Assembly (NCBI GenBank): GCA_026260175.1
Contig: JAKCWW010000081.1
Span: forward strand, 28,049-79,227
Direction: 5' to 3'
DNA: 51,179 nucleotides
Origin: Reticulitermes lucifugus
Lineage: Eukaryota > Arthropoda > Insecta > Blattodea > Rhinotermitidae
Of this stretch, positions 43,585 through 51,179 are shown in pieces (positions within the stretch are counted from its first letter, which is position 1; every line of letters starts with the position of its first letter). The notes beneath the pieces were generated by a model that saw only the letters and a list, made by a program, of their open reading frames with translations, ran no database searches and was not told where the DNA came from. A program made the position numbers and the translations under genes.

Positions 43585-43753
43585 GAGATCTGCGCTCTTC
43601 TGGGATATTACGCGCCGTCGTGTGGTAATTGTTTACCGACGTTTCGGGACAACGTATCGGTCCCATCTTCACGAACACCGATACATTGCCCCGAAACGTC
43701 GGTAAACAATTACCACACGACGCCGCGTAATATTCCAGAAGAGCGCGGATCTC
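43585..43753. mobile_element. Near-perfect palindrome with two hammerhead-like arms
   Basis: Arms of about 80 bp meet with almost no spacer. Left: GAGATCTGCGCTCTTCTGGG, ATATTACGCG, GTGTGGTAATTGTTTACCG, ACGTTTCGGGACAACGTATC, GGTCCCATCTTCA. Right: CCGATACATTGCCCC, GAAACGTCGGTAAACAATTA, CCACACGACGCCGCGTAATA, TTCCAGAAGAGCGCGGATCTC. The minus strand of the left arm gives GTGAAGA, T, GGGAC...GTCCC, GAAACGTCGG; core C3 is G. Only a few mismatches separate the arms. The best-preserved copy of the family seen also at 2395, 14466 and 16049. Confidence 0.8.
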
Positions 43754-44742
43754 TGATGAATTTGTTTCATATTTGGATCCCTATTGCTTTGAGATCCTTT
43801 TCAAAATTATCTTCACACTTATGCCTGGGCCTTGCAAATTATACGGCCAAAATCTCATACATATTTATGTTTGTCTGTCCCAATGTATTATGTACCTTTT
43901 GCCATTTTTACTGTTAATTTCATGTTTTCTGGTGCCTTGGTTACTGCTTCTATTTTATTCTTAATTTTATCTACTGGCTTATTCTCATCTCTAATCGCGA
44001 CATTATATTTCGATGTTTTATTCGCTTAAGAAGAAAAGTTTCATGTGTTTACAAGAGTCCGCATGTCATTACTCTTTGTTGTGTTTTCAAAAAGTATTCA
44101 CATTTCTGCCAATCTTCTCTTCGCCTTCTCCTTCTCCTACTCCTCCTCCTCCTCCAATTCTTGTCTTTAAAGTTCAGTCATGCAATCTGGGTACGAGCTG
44201 AAATTGTTCAACTTCCCTCCGCGTGTAGGTTAGATGGATTTCCGAATTGGTCTGCATTTGATTGCAGACGGCGTCCTAAGCTGGATTGCCGATAACTATT
44301 TGTCTCAATATGCTGTTAAGCGCATTCTGTAGCGGTGTTTAAAGGGATTGTTGTTCCCCTCCGTGTACGCTTTGCCACCTGAAAACAAGTAAGGTATTTT
44401 AAGGCTTTTTGTTCTTCACGATACATTATTAGCGTGGACTGACGGAATAGTGTTTTCAAGTAGGTCGTGACCACTTCCATCACGTTCCACCTAATTCTTT
44501 ATTTTTAATTATCCTACCCAACTCTGTTCAACTCTGTCCGACACTCGGTAAGCCAAACAGCTGAAAAATTGTGTAATAAAGTACTTAACGCATTTACGAT
44601 ACAAATGTTATTGCGCGTATTTAAAATTTTCTAGAAATAGAAGGTGCAATTTTGGGGGGGAATTCTTGGCTTTAAAATTATTGCAATTAATTATCTATAA
44701 GTTTATTCTGGCTAATACTTATCGTGCTATAAGCTAACAACT
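43754..44742. other. Unannotated stretch
   Basis: T-rich with a CTC-rich run (44118-44155). No gene or family recognised. Confidence 0.5.
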
Positions 44743-45236
44743 TACGAGGGTGGATAAACATTTTCACAAATCCTATTATTCGAGAAACCGAAATCGTCTA
44801 TATTTCACTTGCTCTTCATAAATACGACAGTAGGTTCTAGTGTTCGCGGTCATGTGATTCGAAGCATATGAGCAGAAGGAGCACAGCTCTGACAGATCAA
44901 TCTGATGAACCACTTAGAAAAGTGGTCGCGCTTCGGAGTCCGAGAAATTATACCCGTTTTGTGTGCACGAAAATTGTCGTTAGCCCTTATCCATCAACAA
45001 CTCGTGAAGCTTTATGCCAATGACGTGGTGTCCGGGCAACAGGTTGCAAAATTGTGCCGCACGTTTGCATCTGGCAGGGACAATGTAACGGGCGCAATCG
45101 TAGTGGACTACGAAGCCCCTCAGCGAAACAAGGAACACTGCGCGTGTCGAGGAACCCATTTCGGCTGACAGATGTGTAATTTTTTGCGGCATGTGGCATC
45201 TGACCTTGTTTTATACTAATGCATTGTGCAGCATAT
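44743..45236 (+). pseudogene. Mariner transposase, N-terminal part
   Basis: The frame from 44905 reads REIIPVLCARKLSLALIHQQ, LVKLYANDVVSGQQVAKLC and RTFASGRDNVTG, fitting the first helix-turn-helix DNA-binding domain of mariner transposases (IRFL..G.....IH.QL...YG......VxxWxxxFxxGR). ACGAGGGTGGATAAACAT at 44743 is a plausible 5' terminal repeat. The frame ends after about 87 codons at TGA (45166), and the linker and second DNA-binding region are missing, because of an internal deletion and a retro-insertion that begins at 45237. Dead copy. Confidence 0.7.
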
Positions 45237-45577
45237 TTTTTTTAATTAAAGCTTTATTTCCTTTTGGTTTAGTACATCTAGACTCGACTTACAGGTATCA
45301 AGTTGTTCCTTACACCAACTTCCTGTGAATTCAAAAATAATACACTCAAGTAACAGTGATGTATAGAAGACACTGATAAGTAACTGTAGCGAAAAGTACG
45401 TTGTAGCACCCAAAAAAGAAAACACTACCATCCTAGGCGCTCTATTTAGAGCAGAATATGTTTGGCCCTCTTATGTTTATAACGCCTATACATGTCTATA
45501 AGATCTTGAAGAGAGTAGTTTCCTATGTTGCCAATCAGGGGGTTAGGATGATACGGGCATTGGGCATAAAACCTGGC
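45237..45577 (-). mobile_element. Retro-insertion with poly(A) and 13-bp target duplication
   Basis: Flanked by the direct repeat TTGTGCAGCATAT (45224-45236 and 45578-45590). On the minus strand the element ends in an AATAAA signal followed by TTAATT and an A run, the signature of a retrotransposed poly(A) RNA. A minus-strand frame reads GATTYFSLQLLISVFYTSLL, LECIIFEFTGSWCKEQLDTC and KSSLDVLNQKEIKL to a stop just after the AATAAA. A related copy lies at 46794-47035 on the other strand. I do not recognise the protein. It could be the 3' end of a LINE or a processed gene copy. Confidence 0.75.
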
Positions 45578-45590
45578 TTGTGCAGCATAT

Positions 45591-46259
45591 GTTGTGGATA
45601 TGTTACAGTACCAAAGTGGCAAAAGTGATGACTTCTCTCTGTTTCCTGTAACGTTATACAGTACAGCTAAACAACTCTGTCGTGTCGTTACTGGTGATGA
45701 GACATGTGTCCATCATTTCACTCACACCAGCAAGCGATCAATCACGGACAGGGAACACCCCGGCTCACCCAGGAGGCAGACGTTCGAAGTGACAGAATCT
45801 TCTTGCAAAATGCTGGCCGCCGTCTTCTGGGACTCGTCTGATGTGTTGCTGTGGGACTTCCTGGAACATAGACGCACAGTTAACGATGACAGGTATTACA
45901 CCACGCTGAAAAGCTTGCGAAAGGCCGTCAAGTGAAAATTTCCCGGTCGTCGTAGCGAAGATGTGATTCTTCTCCATGACAACGCACGACCTGACACGGC
46001 ACAGCAGAATAGGAACTTGCTGCAAAATTTTGGTTGGGAACGTTAGACTATCCTCCATACAATCCGAATTTGACACTCGGAGAATTTTATCTGTTTTTTG
46101 CCTTGAAGGAACACTTATCAGGGCATCGTTTCACCTGCGATGGAAACATCAACTTGCTACCATCATGTGGCTGACTCAAGAGGGGTGTAAGTTCTATGCA
46201 TCCGAGACAGTCTGGCTTTGACAAGCGACTCAACCGTCAAGGGGACTATGTTGAAATAT
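45591..46259 (+). pseudogene. Mariner transposase, catalytic part
   Basis: Resumes the mariner split by the retro-insertion: LQYQSGKSDDF, RVVTGDETCVHHF (first catalytic Asp at 45696-45698), MLAAVFWDSSDVLLWDFLEH, an in-frame stop near 45932, then VILLHDNARPDTAQQNRNLL (second Asp at 45978-45980, same frame). After a frameshift it continues LDYPPYNPNLTLGEFYLFFA, LKEHLSGHRF, and ends RQGDYVEI at TAG (46257-46259). The third acidic residue of the mariner D,D34D triad is Asn (YNPNL for YSPDL, codon at 46067), and spacing after the second Asp is about 29 residues, so roughly five are lost. Clearly inactive. The 3' terminal repeat is not evident. Confidence 0.8.
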
Positions 46260-46393
46260 AGCGCACCGTTGACTCCTGCTTTGTGTATTGTCAGTTTCTT
46301 CTATTAAAATCTTTTCTTAGATTTATGAATACTGTAAACTGTAGGTCCGGTGATTGAGACTAGCTCTTTCAATGGGACCCAAATGAATAGGCA

Positions 46394-46436
46394 TCACCTG
46401 AAGACGGAGGAAGATCCCTTCTCCGAAACGTTGTGA
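46394..46436 (+). ncRNA. Hammerhead ribozyme motif, nearly complete
   Basis: Stem I TCAC; core CTGAAGA (46398-46404); extra C; stem II GGAG-GAAGATCCCTT-CTCC; GAA; stem III ACGT, self-complementary; U at the cleavage position (an allowed H); stem I return GTGA. Four pairs in stem I, four in stem II. The 3' flank (ATGGACAAAGTCC, about 46501) is shared with 36610-36660. Confidence 0.7.
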
Positions 46437-46618
46437 ATTTTAGAGTTTTATATATTTGTATTTCACATTTTATGTTACATTTTATTCACATTAAAAGACG
46501 ATGGACAAAGTCCAAAAAACAAGTGGTTCAGAACTGTAAACTCACGTTCTGATCCGCTGTCGTAAAGTAACTTTGCCTGAGCTGAGTTTTCGCGCCTCTG
46601 AAAATTCATGTTTTTTAT

Positions 46619-46735
46619 TTGTGATTGCGACACCGCGTAGAAATATCGTGAATATTACGGTAGTGTATTCCTTCAAAATGTTGGTGTATAGATGCCAGAT
46701 GACACGGTGTAATAACCCAGAAGGCCTCATTTATG
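46619..46735 (-). mobile_element. Decayed hammerhead-arm fragment
   Basis: The minus strand reads TTCTGGGTTATTACACCGTG, TCATCTGGCATCTATACACC, AACATTTTGAAGGAATACAC, parallel to the left arm of 43585-43753 (TTCTGGGATATTACGCGCCG ... ACCGACGTTTCGGGA). The minus-strand frame FWVITPCHLASIHQHFEG is a translation of this repeat and not a gene. Confidence 0.5.
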
Positions 46736-46793
46736 TGTTCGTATTTATTGTGTGTGTAAATAGCATAACTAGCATTTGTTTTACATATATTCA

Positions 46794-47035
46794 CAAAAGG
46801 CCTAAACATATGCTGCTCTAAATAGAGCGACTATGATGGTAGTGTTTTTTTTTGGGTGCTACAACCTACTTTTCACTACAGCTACACATCAAGGTATTGT
46901 ATCCATCACAGTCACTTGAGTGTATCATTTTTTAATTCAAAGGAAGTTGGTGTAAGGAACAACTTGATACCTGTAAGAAGAATCTCGATGTATTAAACCA
47001 ACAAAGGAAATAAAGCTTAATATTTACAAAAAAAA
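46794..47035 (+). mobile_element. Retro-insertion, second copy, with 11-bp target duplication
   Basis: Flanked by ACATATATTCA (46783-46793 and 47036-47046) and ending in AATAAA (47009-47014), AGCTTAATATTTAC and an A run. Inverted relative to 45237-45577 and 5' truncated about 100 bp further in. Its frame reads GATTYFSLQLHIKVLYPSQS, LECIIF, a stop, FKGSWCKEQLDTCKKNLDVL and NQQRK, with the stop TAA inside the AATAAA. Both copies share a short 3' untranslated end, so the parent RNA had its stop almost at the poly(A) signal. Protein not recognised. Confidence 0.8.
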
Positions 47036-47046
47036 ACATATATTCA

Positions 47047-48222
47047 TTTTGAAACTAATCTCGATGTTTGTGATTCACTTTCGGTTTAGCGAAACGATTA
47101 TCCGCTCTAAAGCCGGAATAACATTTCCACGAAAATGTCAAGATTAAAGGCATAACAAAAAAAACAGTATCACTCACTTTCCCATTTGGAATATCTGTCG
47201 GTTTCTGCCCTTTTTGCGGTGAGGCATTTGGAATTCAAACCACATCGAATCCTGGAACTACACCAGTACATACATGACGAATTTTATTGGAAGCCACCAG
47301 AAAGTGGGGAAAGGAGAGAGAAGGAGACGGAGCGTGTGGAAAAAAAAAATCAGTGGAAAGCAAGAGAGTATACAAAATGAGAAAGGAAGACGGTATGGAA
47401 AAGCAATATAAGCCCATGTATAGCCTTGAGCTGTGTGGAATATTTTGTTTGGTAGAAAAGAGGTATTTTCTCTGATGTTTGTACTGCATGTATTATTTAC
47501 ATGTCCTAGTAGAGAACAGGACGCAACTATCTCAATTTGATGTGTTGAGCCTGTCTGCTGCTGTGCTGCTGTTATTCGTGTTAACACGGAAATGTTTGGG
47601 CGTACGTGCGAGTGCGGTAAATGTATAACATGAATGCAGTCTGCCATAATAATAATAATAATAATAATAATTTCCATCAGTCTGTATTATTTTTAATGCC
47701 CCTACCGTCCCTCCCGTTCGCCCATCGGGAATGGAAAAGCAAGTAAAACAAATGAAAAACTCACATTCACTTGCAGCAAACTGTAGAAATTAACGAGCGA
47801 GAGATGATTTTTGTAAGTATGGAGCTTATAAACACGTTCTTTTCCGGAATTATTTTTTACAAATTGTTATTATACTACCAGAAGTGTCTGTTCATAGCAC
47901 AGAATGCAGTTTCTTTCCTGATCAGTGTTACAGTGTGTTCCTAAACTACAGTCTCAATTACTGAAAGCGTCGTTGAATAAATTACAAAAATAAATAAATA
48001 AATAATTAATTAATTAAACAAGTAAATAAAAGAGAAGACAAGGAGCACATAAGCAGTAAAAAACAGTTTCAACACAGGGAGTGAAATTAAGGTTTATACA
48101 CGTAATTTAAAAATGGATTTTGGGAAATAACTTTTGAAATATGCTTTCCTACTGAAATAAATAAATATTAGAAATTAAATTTAATGATATCCATTCTGTT
48201 GTGTTCAATCATTTATACAACT
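47047..48222. other. Unannotated stretch with microsatellites
   Basis: Contains (AAT)n at 47646-47671 and (AAAT)n at 47981-48018. No gene or repeat family recognised. Confidence 0.5.
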
Positions 48223-48618
48223 ACACACTCTTCCGTCTAACCCAAAATGTTTTATTTCTTTTTAACGCTACATATTTCGACAGATATCGATGTCATCAGA
48301 CCTTTTTACACATCCTTAAAAAAAGTTAAAATATTTTACAATATTTTGCACCAATCATTGTAGTATTTTATGATTTTTTAGGATGCTAGTTCCTAAGTAA
48401 AGTTTCAAAATTGAGTTAGAAGTTAAGTAAAAGGTTTTATAGATAAGAATTCAAACGTTGGATAGAGTAATTATCTGGCCACTTATTTGACTGTTGTTTT
48501 GCTTTATGCTTTTTAATTTTTTAAGAATTTGTAAAAACGCCTGATGATGATCGATATCTATCGAAACATATAGCATTAAAAAGAAATTAAAAAGTGTTGT
48601 GTTAGAAGGACTAGTGTG
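48223..48618. mobile_element. Inverted-repeat element with hammerhead-like arms and a 230-bp centre
   Basis: Arms 48223-48302 and 48536-48618 are inverted. Left, on the minus strand: GGTCTGATGACATCGATATC, TGTCGAAATATGTAGCG, TTAAAAAGAAAT. Right: CGCCTGATGATGATCGATAT, CTATCGAAACATATAGC, ATTAAAAAGAAATT. Both keep CTGATGA; GAAAC is intact on the right, GAAAT on the left. Stem II is weak (GAT/ATC) and stem III only partly self-complementary. Outer parts end GTGTTAGAAGGA against ACTCTTCCGTCTAAC. The centre has no coding potential. Confidence 0.65.
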
Positions 48619-49410
48619 TTGTTATATTAGAAGTTTACGTTGAATATTTGGAACAAAATACAATTACATTTGCTAGTAACGTGGTGGTGCAGAGAAATCT
48701 GCACTCAGTACATTGTGTTTTCCACATATCCTAGCAGCGATGGGACTTTCCCGAGCGTCATAACTATATATGTGTTCTCCATTTATCCTCGCCAAGGTTT
48801 TTTTTACAGTTTTGTGCGTCCATTATCATCATCATCATCATCGTCATTAAAATGTATAACTTTCAGATGGGCTTTTATGGCATAATGTTCACTCATAATA
48901 CATTTTGTGAAAATCGGCCTGTTGATTCACAAGTTCCGTTGGACACACACACACACACACGATATGGCAATCCCACGAGCCTAATTTTCCCTCTGAGAAG
49001 GAAGTAGGTTAAAAATGAATATTAGCGTATAATATAAGGAAGGGAAGACATGAATTTGTAGTCATTATCAAACAATTATCAAGTACTGTGTACTGGGAAT
49101 TGAGTTTCTACCTGCGTCCAGAAATTATCACAATACTTGTACGTCAGCATAATGCTTTAGGACACTGCACACCCCAGCAAGATTCAGTACAAATATCATA
49201 GTACCTTTGGGTCTTCTCTGTAAGGTATGCGATAGGAAGTAGGAAGCAGAAAAGTCACATGTTTATGTACACTAGTCTATACAAGGAACTGTAGACCTGC
49301 ACATGTTTGTGTCTTTGTAACCTGAAAGTAATTAAGTCAGAAAGACAAAGTTCAAGTACTTGAAAACTAAGAGAGGAAATCGAAATTACATCCATAACAA
49401 AACTAATCAG
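48619..49410. other. Unannotated stretch with short tandem repeats
   Basis: (ATC)n at 48823-48847 and (CA)n at 48942-48960. Nothing else recognised. Confidence 0.5.
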
Positions 49411-49600
49411 GTAGCTAACTAACTACCTAAGTAATAAACTCATGGACCAGAATTCTTCTTGAGAAGCTAGTAATTCGTCAGCTACTCAAGAAATTGCCCG
49501 CATTTTATGGAACCCGACTTTTATTACCGTGTGCTCAAAAGCTTATCATCGATCCCTGTCTTGAGCCACATAAACACAGTCAAAAATCTCCCATCTTATT
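49411..49600 (-). mobile_element. LINE-A 3' end with (TTAG)n-like tail
   Basis: GTAGCTAACTAACTACC tail, then CATGGACCAGAATTCTTCTTG, GAGAAGCTAG, CTCAAGAAATTGCCCGC, ATTTTATGGAACCCGAC, TTATTACCGTGTGCTC, CCCTGTCTTGAGCCACAT. Order as in 11734-11985. Confidence 0.7.
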
Positions 49601-50149
49601 TCATTATGTTCCATTTTTAGGCGCGTTCTCAAAATTGCGAAAAGTGACTATCAGCTTCGTCATGTCGGTCTGCCGTACGTCTGTCTTTCCGCATGGAACA
49701 ACTCGGCTTCCACTGGATGGATTTTTATAAAATTTGTTTCTTGATTATTTTTTGAAAATCTGCAGAGAAAATTCAAGTTTCGTTAAAATCTGACAAGAAT
49801 AACGGGTGCTTTACATGAAGACCTATGTATCTTTATGATAATATCTCGCTGAAATCTTCTTAGACTGAGAAATGTTTTAGACAGATGTTGTAGAGAAGAT
49901 CAAAACACACATTTTAAGTTCAATAACTTTTATCTAAAATCGTGCCGTTTATGAGATAATGTGGAAAACTTTTGTATAGCCGGAATAGGCGTATGCGCTT
50001 TGATGCTGGATAACTATGGCTACAGACACACACTCACAATATGTAATACTTATTGCTTTTCCTCTTGCAACGATAGTTTCGCGAACCTGCCTCAGTGTTA
50101 TGTTTCTATGTACATTGCCTGTCTTGTTATATTGTCCTCTCCTTTACGC
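49601..50149. other. Unannotated stretch
   Basis: Nothing recognised. Confidence 0.5.
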
Positions 50150-50560
50150 TTAAGTGCAGTATGTTTCGTGTACGATAAACTGTACGGTTCTGAAACTCGA
50201 TCACATACGTGAAAGCAAGGACAAGATTGAGTTGTGACAAGAAATTGCTGAGGAGAATATTTGGACTTGTGAGGAGGGACGTAACAAGAAGATTGCTCGA
50301 ATTACGTAATGAGAATGTGTGTCTTGTGTTCTTGACCAAACATTAGGAGGTTCCTCGTATTAAGGAGAACAAGATGACTGGGACACGTAGCGCTTTTAGG
50401 GGGCGGGATAAAAGCGTACAGTATTTTAGCCGAGAAATCTAAAACGTGTGTAGTCTAGAAATGAGATGTGTTAATGTGGACTGATTTTATCTGGCTCCGG
50501 ATAGGGCCCAGTGGGAAGCTGTTGTGAATACGGTAATGGATCTACGAGTTTCGTAAGATG
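50150..50560 (+). pseudogene. LINE reverse-transcriptase C-terminal remnant
   Basis: Broken plus-strand frames preserve KLYGSETRSHT, NCxGEYLDL (from LLRRIFG), LGHVALLGG and a terminal block corresponding to APDRAQWEAVVNTVM. The order YGSETW, LLRxIFG, RLxWxGHV, DRxxW matches the C-terminus of LINE ORF2. It may be closer to the 18478-18975 family than to LINE-A. Many stops and shifts. Confidence 0.6.
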
Positions 50561-51107
50561 CAAGGAATAGCAAATTATGATTTATGTTTTTCAATCCTTT
50601 TGATGCTTGGACATTTAGAATTAACGGGGACTAGGAGCAGTCGAAGGCGTATCAGCTGAAGTTCGCCGAAAAGAGCCATCACTTGGCGTACATACGTATA
50701 GTGGCACATTAGCTGGATCGTTACTAGAAGAAAGACTTTGCTGTTTTTTTTTGCGTCACAACTTGGCGCATTTTATACAAATGGCAGACCGTATCACAAT
50801 TGTTGTTATATTTATCTGTCTGCTCTCTATCTCTCTCTTTTTTTCTCCCTCAGAACGCTTTTCCAGAATTCACCGAGGCTGCTCAAATGTCTGGACCATG
50901 TCTCGGGAAGTCTAAATTTCTTTTGGGACAGTTTCATGGCAGAACCTCCAAATTGGTTAGATAATGTCCATATGTAAGCATGGTGTAATAAATTTCACAC
51001 TGTTGACACCGTGCATCTTCGTCATATTAAATTAATTTTCAGACCAACTGATGCACACTAAAACCACTTTTATTGTAGCTTTATTATATTTGTTAAAATT
51101 GTTAAAA
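50561..51107. other. Unannotated stretch
   Basis: Nothing recognised. Confidence 0.5.
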
Positions 51108-51155
51108 TTATACCCTTACACGTGTTTCGATCCTAGGATCATCGTCAGGGGGTTT
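51108..51155 (-). ncRNA. Hammerhead ribozyme motif at right edge
   Basis: Minus strand: CCC, core CTGACGA (51148-51142), T, stem II GATCC-TA-GGATC (perfect, also a palindrome), GAA, stem III ACACGTGT (perfect palindrome, 51118-51125), A, A, GGG. Stem I can form CCC/GGG if one A is bulged. It resembles the damaged copy at 24505. The element continues on both sides and its limits are not visible. Confidence 0.7.
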
Positions 51156-51179
51156 TTGCTGAAAGCTACTGTCACTTCA

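Noticed and set aside
45237-47035. Inverted copies as the TIRs of one large DNA transposon
   Set aside because: Each copy has its own target duplication and poly(A), so they are separate retro-insertions.

Overview
The window looks like repeat-dominated intergenic or intronic DNA from a large animal genome, most likely an insect. The evidence is the content: mariner and hAT-type DNA transposons, tRNA-derived SINEs with Pol III boxes, fragments of non-LTR retrotransposons whose decayed reading frames resemble the reverse-transcriptase C-terminus common in insects, AT-rich DNA, AAT/AAAT/CA microsatellites and one scaffold gap of Ns. A polyneopteran (cockroach, cricket or stick insect) fits the remembered look of the SINE and LINE peptides, but that is inference. 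I found no host protein-coding exon, rRNA or functional tRNA gene that I can support. Nearly all long open frames are chance frames or translations of repeats.

Layout. 0-2 kb: a tRNA-like SINE, a fragment of the abundant SINE family (called SINE-B here) and a palindromic mariner derivative (529-1741). 2-7 kb: an inverted-repeat element with hammerhead-ribozyme-like arms, a TA-flanked MITE (5166-5360) and a 226-bp foldback with 92/93 matching arms carrying a complete hammerhead (5388-5613). 7-9 kb: a small hAT-like MITE, a LINE 3' end and an ~820-bp minisatellite of 23-bp units. 9-16 kb: hammerhead-like arms, SINE-B, LINE ends, a CCAAT-box/CpG-rich block of unknown role (12.54-12.72 kb) and a second hAT MITE with near-perfect 8-bp target duplications. 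16-19 kb: a LINE 3' end broken by the N gap, a LINE with an internal tandem duplication and a second LINE on the other strand. 20-36 kb: many SINE-B copies, hammerhead modules and LINE ends, including a SINE/LINE/SINE cluster at 31.0-31.7 kb. 36-43.5 kb: largely featureless AT-rich DNA with one SINE-B copy. 43.5-51.2 kb: a near-perfect hammerhead palindrome, a dead mariner split by a retro-insertion, a second inverted copy of that same retro-element, another hammerhead foldback, LINE ends and a hammerhead at the right edge.

The strongest theme is about 25 modules with the hammerhead core layout (CTGANGA, short stem II, GAAAC) on both strands, at least four of which can be folded by eye with a self-complementary stem III. 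Hammerheads of this kind are known from Penelope-like elements and related retroelements, but no Penelope reverse transcriptase is visible here. Several modules sit head-to-head in foldback elements. A pyrimidine between core A9 and stem II recurs in nearly all copies, and that deserves a direct test.
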